The translations under genes were made by a program, and so were the position numbers. A stretch of DNA of 64,000 nucleotides from Dyadobacter sp. 50-39 (GTDB taxonomy: Bacteria > Bacteroidota > Bacteroidia > Cytophagales > Spirosomataceae), in NCBI GenBank assembly GCA_001898145.1, contig MKSR01000017.1, forward strand, positions 1-64,000, in the 5' to 3' direction. The notes beneath the pieces are model-generated. The model was not told where the DNA came from and ran no database searches. It saw nothing but the letters and a program-made list of their open reading frames with translations. Positions 8,930 through 17,150 of the stretch are shown piece after piece. Each line of letters begins with the position of its first letter. Within the stretch, counting starts at the first letter, position 1.

Positions 8930-9466
8930 TTATTGCTCCGCAACGGGAATTCCATAGCCTCTTGACACATTTAAGTCCCTGATCGCACAGTAAATCTCAA
9001 AGACTCCCCGGCTATTCACTACGGAGTCAATAACTACGTTCAGAATAATTTCGGCGTCCTCAATGTGTCCCATCCTACTGTCAGCGCCACGGATTCCCTT
9101 TTCATTCTTTCGGTGTCCTCGTGTTAGAAAACAATTCTTTTCCTCATATATGAGGTCTCGGGACTTCTGAAAATCAGGACCTTTGGGAAGATGTCCACGC
9201 AGCAATTTGTCTATTCCCTTATAATACACGTCATACATCATTGATGGATCATGAACATTCTCCAAGACAAAGCTGCGAATTTCATCCCGGGTAAACAGCT
9301 GTCCTTCGTTATCAATCGCCAACTGCTGCCCTCTGACACTATCAGCACGCATTAAGATCTCCAAACGTTCCTGCTCGTGATCTGGATTTACTTTTTTATC
9401 AAACTCCTCATCGAATTTCGAAGGCAGCTTTTTTTTCCCGCTCCCTGCTAGACTATCATCTTCCAT
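8930..9466 (-). CDS. Unknown 178-aa protein between ImmA and DnaN
   Basis: This soluble, charged protein has no membrane segment. The N-terminus is Lys/Asp-rich. The central part (about 60-130) contains FTRDEIRSFVLENVHDPSMMYDVYYKGIDKLL and the C-terminus contains a predicted helix-strand unit (IEDAEIILNVVIDSVVNSRGVFEIYCAI). It is 21 nt downstream of the HTH-ImmA gene and 46 nt upstream of dnaN, so all three are probably co-transcribed. I do not recognise the family. A partner, substrate or toxin linked to the ImmA peptidase is possible. Confidence 0.6.
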   Translation of the reverse strand: MEDDSLAGSGKKKLPSKFDEEFDKKVNPDHEQERLEILMRADSVRGQQLAIDNEGQLFTRDEIRSFVLENVHDPSMMYDVYYKGIDKLLRGHLPKGPDFQKSRDLIYEEKNCFLTRGHRKNEKGIRGADSRMGHIEDAEIILNVVIDSVVNSRGVFEIYCAIRDLNVSRGYGIPVAEQ

Positions 9467-9487
9467 AGAACTTCTTTAAGCATTTAG

Positions 9488-10717
9488 TTACACATTAAAA
9501 ACTACTCTTTTTAGGTATTCTATACTTTCCCTCAAAGTGTCCTTTTCAAACGCCCGGGTATTGAGAAGAGAAAGGCTAGCTTGGCAAACAGGAATTTTCT
9601 TGGCAAGCTTATTCCCCCAAGCATTCGTATAGCCCATGCGCGTTAGATCGGATAGATAATACGCGTAGGCAAAGGAGGCATGAACCTGCGCGGAGTCAGT
9701 AAATCTTTTAACCACAACCTCATCGTTAATGAAGGGAAGAATTTGCTTTGACCTCTCTATGCTAAAGAGATATTGTCTGGCAAATTCATCAGCCCTGTTC
9801 TCATTGACCAAAAACAGGTCTGGCTGGCCTGAAAGATGGACCTCCCGTTTCTGTATTTCTTCCAGATCATACAATACATGGTGAAGTTCATGAATTAACG
9901 TGTGCCACAAAGTAGTATATCTGTTGAGGTAATCAGTTAAGACGATACACGGTTTACCATTAATAACCATTGTAGCACCCCGGACCTGGATCGCCTTCAA
10001 GTATGGCTGATAAATAACCGTAACACCTATACGATACAATGCTTTAATGACAGTTAACAAACCGGTCTCAACATCCTGAGTATAGGGCCTGATCTTTGGC
10101 AAGAGATCAATCAACTCCTGCCGCTCATACACATAAGGATTCGAAACATTTCTGAACTGCATAGATGCTGACTTCACCCAAAACTCTCGCATTAAAGCGT
10201 TCGAGTCCCTTTTTGAACGACTAAATGCTGATTTGACTCCGATATCAGAATAATCGTATATGCTATCTAACCCAAAGAATGTATTAACTCGTTCTTCAAT
10301 ACTTTCGACAGAATTGATATTTTTTACAAAATTCTCCGACTTCAACCCTTTCAGATCCAGGCTTGTGGACAAATAACTTCCTTTTCTGGCTCGTTCTATT
10401 TGACCGATTACCGAAGCCTCTAACTGACCAGTGTATAGAACGGCGAAATCTTCAATGGTTAAGCCAAGAAAATGAGACAACTTGATAGCATTGACCAGAT
10501 CAACGCGTTTTGCTGTACCATCCAATATCGGGATCAAAGACTTATGCTCTATACCAATTAGCTCAACCGCATTGTTGATCGTTATCCCCAAATCTTTAAT
10601 GCGTTCATCGAATATTTTTTTTATTGTATTATCATCTTCCGGTTGTATCGTTTCGTTGGCTGGCTGGACCAGTCGCCTGAAAAGATCGGAAAAATCAGAA
10701 TCCTTTGAATCACCCAT
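9488..10717 (-). CDS. HTH domain plus ImmA/IrrE metallopeptidase
   Basis: This 409-aa protein has an HTH-like helical unit in its first ~100 residues (ITINNAVELIGIEHKSLIPILDG) and a C-terminal ImmA/IrrE-type zinc peptidase. The zinc motif is HELHH at about 276-280, and a likely third ligand is the Glu in ENRADEFA near 310. Family members act as regulator-cleaving proteases or as antitoxin-like components that respond to DNA damage or phage. It leads a minus-strand cassette with the 178-aa protein and dnaN. A perfect palindrome 44 bp upstream of its start is a good candidate operator. Confidence 0.8.
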   Translation of the reverse strand: MGDSKDSDFSDLFRRLVQPANETIQPEDDNTIKKIFDERIKDLGITINNAVELIGIEHKSLIPILDGTAKRVDLVNAIKLSHFLGLTIEDFAVLYTGQLEASVIGQIERARKGSYLSTSLDLKGLKSENFVKNINSVESIEERVNTFFGLDSIYDYSDIGVKSAFSRSKRDSNALMREFWVKSASMQFRNVSNPYVYERQELIDLLPKIRPYTQDVETGLLTVIKALYRIGVTVIYQPYLKAIQVRGATMVINGKPCIVLTDYLNRYTTLWHTLIHELHHVLYDLEEIQKREVHLSGQPDLFLVNENRADEFARQYLFSIERSKQILPFINDEVVVKRFTDSAQVHASFAYAYYLSDLTRMGYTNAWGNKLAKKIPVCQASLSLLNTRAFEKDTLRESIEYLKRVVFNV

Positions 10718-10760
10718 GGTAGAAATTTTTCCATAAAGGTATCAATACGACTCAAAAAAC

Positions 10761-10798
10761 AAAATAAAAGTTTGGTAAAATTACCAAACTTTTATTTT
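10761..10798. promoter_or_regulatory. Perfect 18-bp-arm palindrome, candidate operator
   Basis: Arms at 10761-10778 and 10781-10798 are exact reverse complements separated by two A residues. The core is TTTGGTAA-AA-TTACCAAA. The site lies 44 bp upstream of the HTH-ImmA start, where a dimeric regulator would bind. With A-runs on one side and T-runs on the other it could also act as a bidirectional terminator. No gene lies between it and the parB terminator at 10960-11017. Confidence 0.6.
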
Positions 10799-10959
10799 TA
10801 CAGAGAACTTACTACCTTCAATCATGTGGTGTCAAGGTGAAATTTCCTTGCTAGGTTTACAGAATGGTATCAAAGATCTAATCATCCCTGAACAGGTGCT
10901 GGAAATCTGCGCGACCCGGAACGCGGTTCCCGGTCTGCGCGACCCGGTCTTTTCTTTTG

Positions 10960-11017
10960 TTTCTTTTCTTTGTGACCGTGGGCAAAGAAAAGAAACCCGC
11001 GCACTCGGCGCGGGTTT
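10960..11017 (-). terminator. Overlapping alternative hairpins downstream of parB
   Basis: The purine/pyrimidine arms 10960-10971 and 10984-10995 are exact inverses (tttcttttcttt / aaagaaaagaaa). A second G+C-rich hairpin uses 10993-11002 and 11008-11017 with a 5-nt loop. The two share three bases (10993-10995), so they compete. They begin about 20 bp past the parB stop on the minus strand. On that strand the G+C-rich stem is followed by the pyrimidine tract, which fits a rho-independent terminator. Confidence 0.55.
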
Positions 11018-11037
11018 AACGATCCTGCTTCCTATTT

Positions 11038-12861
11038 CTAATTATACACCTGATCAGATCTATCGGCAGCTGGTAGCTGCTCCTTACGCTGCTGTAATTC
11101 TAAAAGTCGCAGCCTTACTTTTTCGCCTCTGCTGTGAGCCACTTTTTGCTGTGTCTGCTCAATGGTCTCCACGTCAAGGCCACCCTCTGCGGCTACTGCG
11201 CGAAGGCTCCAGCCGTTGATGCTCTGTGGCCTTTTACTTTCGGAGTTTCCGGCCACGGCCATTCTTAACATGTAGGCAAATTGCATCTGGGAAAGCCCTG
11301 CGAGGGTTTCAAAATAGCGCTCAGCCGAGAGTGCTTCTGCATTTAACCCTAACGCCTCCGATACCTGATAACGGAGCTGGTAATCCAGCGACTGAAAAAC
11401 AATCAGGCGAATCGCAACCTCGTCTGCTTTGGTGAGCGAGTCATTTGCTTCAGGGACGCCAAAGCGCTCAATGAAAGCGGTATGCATGGCAAGCTGCACT
11501 TTCTCGCGGTCGAGCTGGATACTTCGATCCTGTTTTGCCTGTACACGTTTGATCTCAGCCTCGACGTTTTCAGCGGTCAGCGTCCCGTCGCGCACCGCCT
11601 CCTGAAACTGCCGTGCGGTAGGCAGCTGCGTCGCTACAGTTGAATGTCTGTTATCCGGCAGAAAGTCTATCACGCGAACGTCCTTTTCGGAAATTAGTAG
11701 CCCACGCATACATTCGGCAGATGCCAAAGCATTTTGATAGTCGGATAGCTGCTGCTCATAATCTTCTATTTCGCTCAGGCGGGCTGCCTCTGCTTCTTGC
11801 TGGCTCATAAAGTCATTTGCGCTTACATCGTTAGATTCGGGTACCACCGGGCACACCAACTCTCTAATCCCCCACCGGCTGTAACGGGGCAGGTCTTTAA
11901 GGGTTTCGGCCTGATCGAGTACGGGCGAAAGTTCTTCGAGTTTACCCGCGTGCGTGTACACAAGAGCATCCGGGTTAAAATCGCGGGTTACCAAGTGAAT
12001 CTGCTGCGCAAAGTGTGCGCGGACTTTGCTCTGATAACAGTCAAGACCACTGCAAACTGCTTCGGTTGCAAGTTCGGGGAATAATGATTTGAGGGTTGCC
12101 GAATTGAGCGGACAGCCGGTGCATGCGGGCGTTGCGGGCACGAGGTTATCGATGGTAATATCAAATGGTGCGCGTGTAAGATCACAGCGAAAGCGGCTGA
12201 TTACGTGCGCCGATGGCATTTGGAAATGCTCCTGCTGCCAATCGGAACAGTACTGCTCGAACATCTGGTGCTGTGATGCTGCTGAAAGCCGCGCGATCTC
12301 GTAGGCCTGTTGCACGCCCATTTTGGCAGCGAAAAGGATTTGCTGAAAAGGTTCGATTAACTCTGATAGTTTGATTCGACTGTAGACGAACTTTCTAGAT
12401 TTGCCCAGTCGCGCGGCAATTTCATCAATGGTCTTACCGGCCTTTTGCATGCGGGCGATGGCCTGTGATTCGTGCAACGGATGCGGGTTTTCCCGTTGCA
12501 GGTTTTCAGCTAGCTGCACCTCACAAACCATTTCATCGTCGAGCTGCGCGACCAGCACTGGGACAGACGAAAGGCCTGCCATCAGCGCGGCCCTAAGCCT
12601 GCGCTCTCCGGCCAAAAGCTCAAAGCCTGCATCGGAGGTTGTTCTTACCAAAAGGGGTGACAGGATTCCATGCACAAGGATTTCAGCGGCAAACTCTTCT
12701 AATGCGGTTTGATCCATGTGCTGCCGGTAATTAAAAGGACTAAAACGGATCTGTGAAGGGGACACATGCTGTAAGTCCGCCGCAGCGATCATGGCCTCTG
12801 TCGAGATGATGGGCTGTGACCGGGACTGTTGTATTTTTTGAGCGTTGGTTTTGCTAGCCAT
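11038..12861 (-). CDS. parB: ParB/RepB/Spo0J-family partition protein
   Basis: This 607-aa protein has a ParB N-domain (about 30-130) with the CTP-binding signature AGERR at about 84-88 and the segment AENLQRENPHPLHESQA. A helix-turn-helix follows (TIDEIAARLGKSRKFVYSRI, about 150-170). A long C-terminal region (about 200-607) has a Cys-rich patch (ATPACTGCPL...CSGLDCY) typical of the large Bacteroidota plasmid/ICE ParB proteins. Its role is DNA segregation or silencing of the element. No parA is seen next to it. It is upstream of ssb on the same strand in sequence order, with a 93-bp gap. Confidence 0.9.
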   Translation of the reverse strand: MASKTNAQKIQQSRSQPIISTEAMIAAADLQHVSPSQIRFSPFNYRQHMDQTALEEFAAEILVHGILSPLLVRTTSDAGFELLAGERRLRAALMAGLSSVPVLVAQLDDEMVCEVQLAENLQRENPHPLHESQAIARMQKAGKTIDEIAARLGKSRKFVYSRIKLSELIEPFQQILFAAKMGVQQAYEIARLSAASQHQMFEQYCSDWQQEHFQMPSAHVISRFRCDLTRAPFDITIDNLVPATPACTGCPLNSATLKSLFPELATEAVCSGLDCYQSKVRAHFAQQIHLVTRDFNPDALVYTHAGKLEELSPVLDQAETLKDLPRYSRWGIRELVCPVVPESNDVSANDFMSQQEAEAARLSEIEDYEQQLSDYQNALASAECMRGLLISEKDVRVIDFLPDNRHSTVATQLPTARQFQEAVRDGTLTAENVEAEIKRVQAKQDRSIQLDREKVQLAMHTAFIERFGVPEANDSLTKADEVAIRLIVFQSLDYQLRYQVSEALGLNAEALSAERYFETLAGLSQMQFAYMLRMAVAGNSESKRPQSINGWSLRAVAAEGGLDVETIEQTQQKVAHSRGEKVRLRLLELQQRKEQLPAADRSDQVYN

Positions 12862-12954
12862 AGCATTATATGGATTAGTGGAGTGAAAAGACGTTTGGAA
12901 AAAAATGGCGGCAGCTGTCCGCCGCCCTGGAAGTGATATAAGGCGAAGGCGGGA

Positions 12955-13338
12955 TCAGAACGGAAGGTCATCGTCCTCTTCTTTGGTAGCCGTCTGCTCC
13001 TGCTGCGATTTGGCATGCTCGTTTTTCTTTGCCGTCCCTGCAATGACTTTGAATGCGGAGGTATGGAACCGCAACCCTGCCTTGGCCTCACCATCGGAGT
13101 CATGCCACGCATTGGCTGAAATCCGGCCATACAGTTGCACTATTGTTCCTTTGGTTAGTAGCTTAGCCGCACCGGAATTAAGCCAGTAAGCGCACCGGAC
13201 GAATTCGGTCCGATCTATCCAAGCACCGTTCTTGTCCTTGTAGCCGCCCGGAACAGCCAAATTAAAGTTGATCACCGTACGCTCGTCTTTCAAAGCTGTC
13301 AGCACCGCGTCCCTTGTAATTCTTCCTGTGATTTCCAT
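12955..13338 (-). CDS. ssb: Single-stranded DNA-binding protein
   Basis: This 127-aa protein has an OB fold in residues about 1-105 (MEITGRITRDAVL..., INFNLAVPGGYKDKNG..., VQLYGRISANAW) and ends in the acidic tip DDDLPF that recruits partner proteins. It probably coats single strands during conjugative transfer or plasmid replication. It sits directly upstream of parB on the same strand and directly downstream of a structured repeat (13365-13640). Confidence 0.93.
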   Translation of the reverse strand: MEITGRITRDAVLTALKDERTVINFNLAVPGGYKDKNGAWIDRTEFVRCAYWLNSGAAKLLTKGTIVQLYGRISANAWHDSDGEAKAGLRFHTSAFKVIAGTAKKNEHAKSQQEQTATKEEDDDLPF

Positions 13339-13364
13339 TTCAAATAAGTTTTAAGAATTGATAA

Positions 13365-13640
13365 TTGTTTTTCCCCCGGCCTGCCCTACCACCGGCTTTT
13401 GCTTGTCTTGGGTTTGGGTCGATAAATGATGGGCGTTTTCATATCCTCTTTGATTTTTTTGCAGAAAGTGCACTACCGGCCGTCGCCAGACGGCAAGGGA
13501 CCGTGGAAGGCAGCGGACCGAGGCTGGCCTGGAAGGCGCAGCAAAGGGAGCATCAGCCGCGAAAGCCCTTGCCGGCTGCCAGCAGCGGCCGGTAACTTTC
13601 GGAGAAATAAATCAAAGGATAAACGCCGCCTTTTCGGCAA
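13365..13640. repeat. Structured non-coding repeat, copy A
   Basis: The segment aligns in the same orientation with 55035-55262. A 24-nt core (13495-13518 versus 55159-55182) differs at one base. A GATTTTTTTGCAGAAA box precedes it in both copies. In copy A arms 13491-13499 and 13566-13574 pair, and a second stem pairs 13625-13628 with 13635-13638. In both stems the other copy carries paired base changes, which argues for a conserved fold. No gene reads through it on either strand. It fills the gap upstream of ssb. It could be an RNA, an origin or a single-strand DNA structure used in transfer. Confidence 0.6.
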
Positions 13641-13764
13641 ACCCAGGCCTGCCAGGTGGTTTGCAGGAACGTAGGATGATGGCAAACACCCTTCGTCTAT
13701 TATTCAAAGCTGGGCTTAGCGCGGCAAACCATGTCCAGGCCGAGAAGGTGGACGTCAGACATAC

Positions 13765-13802
13765 AAAAAGCCCTGCCTGAGAATAACTCTGAAAGCAGGG
13801 CT
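13765..13802 (-). terminator. Rho-independent terminator of the 304-aa gene
   Basis: Arms agccctgc (13769-13776) and gcagggct (13795-13802) are exact inverses. Read on the minus strand the stem is followed by a T-run. It lies 25 bp after the stop codon of the 304-aa gene. Confidence 0.75.
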
Positions 13803-13826
13803 CAACCTAAATGATTTTTGAACGGG

Positions 13827-14696
13827 TCATAGACCACGGATCAGCAGTTCGCATTCCTTCACATAGCGAAAGCGCGGCTGACTTGAAGAGCAGTTAAAAG
13901 TCTGTTGTTGTTCTGCCTGAAAGATTTTTTCGAATGATTTCTGCGTCAGCCCGTGATCAAGCCAGGTGTTAAAAAGGCTTGCAATCAATGGGGCCGCGAG
14001 TCGCTGCTCAATGTGCCCGCGCATATTGAGCGTGTAATAAAGCGCCGCGATCTGCAGCCTGGACCCTTTTCCGCGGTTTCGGAACCTGTACCGGCCATCC
14101 TGGGTTTGCCCGGCAAGCCAACCTTCTTTTTGTAGTATTTCAACCAGAGATTCGAATTTGCGTTTCTTTTCTGCCTCGTCCCTACCTGTCAAAACCTGAT
14201 AAAAGTCTGTAAAATCATACCTGGAAGCCGTTTTAGGAGTTGCTTCAAACAAGTAACGGTACTGCGCGTTCAAGCTCTCCCGCCAGGCGACAAGTTCCGG
14301 TTTGGATGCCGCTGCCCCGGACTGCTGGGTGAGCCAATCCCGAATCCGCCTGATCGTTTCGATTTTCCGTGGAAGACTTAGAAAGTCAGGCTTTGCCAAC
14401 AGATCTTTAAAAATATCCCGCCGAAGACTCAACACAAGAAGCATCCTGCGCCGTAGTGAATTAATGCGGCGGAGCTGGCTGGCGGGGATCCACCAGTATG
14501 TGACGGGCTCTGACAGATGTTGCTGATATTCATCAAGATAATACTTTTCACTTCCATCGATGGCGAAACAGGCCCTGTTGTAATAAAGGATCAACATTCT
14601 GTTCAAACATGAAAGCTCACTGTCATAGAAGCGGCCTGTGAGCTCTTCGGCCAAAAACTTTGTAAGCGGGTAGCGTAAATTTTGTTGTAGGTTCAT
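13827..14696 (-). CDS. Unknown backbone protein, about 290 aa
   Basis: The open frame begins at 14741, but the ATG at 14696 (MNLQQNLRYPLTKFLAEEL) gives a more natural start. The protein is soluble, helical and rich in Arg, Leu and aromatic residues, with segments WWIPASQLRRINSLRRRMLLVLSLR and GSRLQIAALYYTLNMRGHI. It follows no family that I recognise. Its position beside ssb/parB and its own terminator suggest a backbone gene of the mobile element. It is divergent from the nuclease-like gene at 15008. Confidence 0.6.
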   Translation of the reverse strand: MNLQQNLRYPLTKFLAEELTGRFYDSELSCLNRMLILYYNRACFAIDGSEKYYLDEYQQHLSEPVTYWWIPASQLRRINSLRRRMLLVLSLRRDIFKDLLAKPDFLSLPRKIETIRRIRDWLTQQSGAAASKPELVAWRESLNAQYRYLFEATPKTASRYDFTDFYQVLTGRDEAEKKRKFESLVEILQKEGWLAGQTQDGRYRFRNRGKGSRLQIAALYYTLNMRGHIEQRLAAPLIASLFNTWLDHGLTQKSFEKIFQAEQQQTFNCSSSQPRFRYVKECELLIRGL

Positions 14697-15007
14697 CTTC
14701 TCTGCTGTTTCGTTTCCACTAAACCTTGCGCACCTGCGCACTCATTGTTTCAGAGCAATTTAGAGAATCAACACAGGTACCGCAAGCACTTCCAATGCCT
14801 GCGCGCGCAGCAGTGGCCCAAACCCCCAATTTCAGGGGACGTTTCACCGACAAAAAGTCACGGTCCGGGAAAGAAAACGACGCGCAACACCTTTGCGCTA
14901 CCTCAATTATAACCACGGATCACACCGGATGCCAAATGGCTTTTTCACAGTGCCCATAAACGCTTATCTTAGTACCCTAAAACCATCCCTAAGCCCTCGA
15001 CTTAAAC

Positions 15008-15667
15008 ATGAACGAAGCGCCAAACGCTCATAATTCAGCCGACGGAGCCCAGTGCCGTGCAGATCGCCTAAAACTGGAAAGCCCGATCGAAAGCTTATTC
15101 ATCGACGCCTTTGAGAAATACGTATCATCCAGGGTCGAAATCTATCCCCAACACGAGGTTCATACGCCCTGGGGCATGTTCCGACTGGACTTCCTGATAC
15201 AGCTTGGCGAAAAGAAAATTGCCATCGAATGTGACGGGAAAGATTTTCATGATGCCTACCGTGACGAGTGGCGGGACGCGCTCATCCTGGGCAGCAAACA
15301 GGTTGATAGCATCTACCGGTTCAGGGGGAAAGACCTGTTCTGGAACGTCAATGACTGTGTCCATCTTATTTTTTACTATCACAAGGATCTGTTCAATTTT
15401 CGCTACCAACACAATTATTGCAGGCTGATCACCGAAGATTTACAAGAACGACTTGAAAACGATCCTTTTTTCAGTCAAGAAACCCACTGGATAGACTATG
15501 CCATCCGCGATGATGACGACCGTATGACCGGCATGGCAAACCTTGTCATCCATCGCCGGTGTCAGGCCGATAAAAAGGGCTTCTGGAATTCGTTGTTTTC
15601 GATCGCAGAAAAAAATCACGGTGCCAGCCTTGACGTGCTCACTTCCCTTAAAAAGGAAAAGTCATAG
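15008..15667 (+). CDS. Vsr/DUF559-like endonuclease-fold protein
   Basis: This 219-aa protein carries the PD-(D/E)XK/Vsr-like pattern: an early Glu in ESPIESLFIDAF, an Asp in FRLDFLI and the core ECDGKDFH, followed by DEWRDALI and a YRFRGKDLFW strand. DUF559-type proteins share the fold of very-short-patch-repair endonucleases. The C-terminal 70 residues are charged and not recognised. It is followed after 54 bp by the finger-acetyltransferase gene on the same strand, so the two may work together. Catalytic activity is inferred. Confidence 0.68.
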   Translation: MNEAPNAHNSADGAQCRADRLKLESPIESLFIDAFEKYVSSRVEIYPQHEVHTPWGMFRLDFLIQLGEKKIAIECDGKDFHDAYRDEWRDALILGSKQVDSIYRFRGKDLFWNVNDCVHLIFYYHKDLFNFRYQHNYCRLITEDLQERLENDPFFSQETHWIDYAIRDDDDRMTGMANLVIHRRCQADKKGFWNSLFSIAEKNHGASLDVLTSLKKEKS

Positions 15668-15721
15668 CGATTCGAGCACCCTCAGCAAAGAGCCAGTTCC
15701 ATCACCAGCATCTACAACATT

Positions 15722-16903
15722 TTGAAATATATTCTTGACAGGCCCACTCTTGAATTCTTGTGGACAGCTTTAAACAGCTGGACACGCCCCGCCCGGCCAT
15801 TTCAAGCAAGAACTACTTTTGACAAGATCGCTGCGTTGGGATGGATAACCGCATGCGATTTTGAGAGCCTTTTCCGCTGGCTGGAACCCAGACTTACCAC
15901 AATGGAATTTGACGCATACCAAGTGTCACGGATGCTCGGTATCCAATGGGAACATTTTACCTACCGCTCCCGGGTTGGTCAAAAGGATTTTTTTTGGCAT
16001 CAGGGAATGCGCGCAAATGACGTTGCGCTGTTTTTGATGTTGCTCGAGCAAATCGGCTTTGAGTGCGACGCATCCTATTTGATAAATTTATTAAGACCCG
16101 AGATCTTAACGAAGGGGAAAAAGGCACTTACCCGAAGCGAGCTGGCAATTACCACGTTTGAAAAAAAGAGACACAGGCACGGTGAACTTTATCTTTTGGC
16201 GGATCGGGAAAAGAATTTGCCGCTGGAATCAAAAATCATGGGGCGCATAACAACCCGTTTGGGTTACGGTTTGACCATGAAACAAAATCCCGATGGTCAG
16301 ATTGTAAGCATATGCATCCGCTCGCCGAAACAACCAAGAGAGAGGCCAGGAACAAAAATGGAGCGATGCCCGGACTGCGGCGTAAGTTGGGAAAAAGGGG
16401 ACCCGGACTCGAGTTACGCGCACAGACAACAACATCAAAAACTGATGAGGTATTTGCACCCTCAACCTCATAAACAGTATTTACGGGCCATGCAAACAGA
16501 GCAAATGCCGGGGCTTGTCTCCTGGCGCTCTGCTGGGTGGAAACACAGGGAAATGCATAATAGGGCTCTGGCATTCAAACGCGAAATGCAATACGAGTCA
16601 TGTCAATGGGCTGCTCCGGGGCAACCACGGGACAGGGACGCTGTGGGGTACCTGGTGGCAAATGAGGAAGGCGCAATTATTGGTGCTTATTGTTTCAGGG
16701 AAAGAACCCGGCTCAACCAAAGCAAACAGTGGACGCTGGATTGGATCTGGATATGTCCCAAGCACCGACGAATGGGACACTTGGCACGACGGTGGAAAGG
16801 TTTAAGAGAGGCTTTTGGTGATTTTGCCATCGAGCATCCGGTCTCCGATGAGATGAAACTATTTCTGAGCAAGCAGGGGGATTCTGCTCTGCTAAGCCTA
16901 TGA
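15722..16903 (+). CDS. C2H2 zinc finger plus ESCO-like acetyltransferase domain
   Basis: This 393-aa protein ends in an arrangement like eukaryotic ESCO/Eco1. A C2H2 finger of the form CPDCG...H-x3-H uses C216, C219, H234 and H238. A GNAT-like region follows (about 300-393) with a WTLDWIWICPKHRRMGHLARR segment, whose R-x-x-G loop would bind acetyl-CoA, and a final IEHPVSDEMKLFLSKQG that parallels the ESCO segment ending in KLFATQY. The first 200 residues are helical and not recognised. The likely activity is lysine or small-molecule acetylation; the target is unknown. Similarity was judged by eye. Confidence 0.6.
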   Translation: MKYILDRPTLEFLWTALNSWTRPARPFQARTTFDKIAALGWITACDFESLFRWLEPRLTTMEFDAYQVSRMLGIQWEHFTYRSRVGQKDFFWHQGMRANDVALFLMLLEQIGFECDASYLINLLRPEILTKGKKALTRSELAITTFEKKRHRHGELYLLADREKNLPLESKIMGRITTRLGYGLTMKQNPDGQIVSICIRSPKQPRERPGTKMERCPDCGVSWEKGDPDSSYAHRQQHQKLMRYLHPQPHKQYLRAMQTEQMPGLVSWRSAGWKHREMHNRALAFKREMQYESCQWAAPGQPRDRDAVGYLVANEEGAIIGAYCFRERTRLNQSKQWTLDWIWICPKHRRMGHLARRWKGLREAFGDFAIEHPVSDEMKLFLSKQGDSALLSL

Positions 16904-17150
16904 CAGATTTCCACTTATCAAACGGTTTTAACCAAAGAGGATTCCTCGCCAAAAGCCTCAAAGCACTTCTAACGGCATGAGCTCCCAAAAACCAACCCTT
17001 GGAAATCCCTGAAAGAATATCCGGCGAATAGCCAGTCATCAAGTTTTTCCTGGTCACAAAGTTGGTAGAAAGCAAGCTGGTTCAATACTTGGAGAATTTG
17101 CCATAGACTCGATTGGTCGAAAAGCCGTACCAGACGCTCTAATTTGAAAT

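Noticed and set aside
10824-11219. Plus-strand open frame across the parB terminator
   Set aside because: It crosses the hairpins and then runs antisense to parB, so it is a shadow frame.
13365-13685. Three overlapping open frames in the gap upstream of ssb
   Set aside because: They lie in a structured repeat whose second copy at 55 kb breaks all of these frames.
16229-16574. Minus-strand frames opposite the finger-acetyltransferase gene
   Set aside because: They are antisense to a gene with clear motifs and have no start context of their own.
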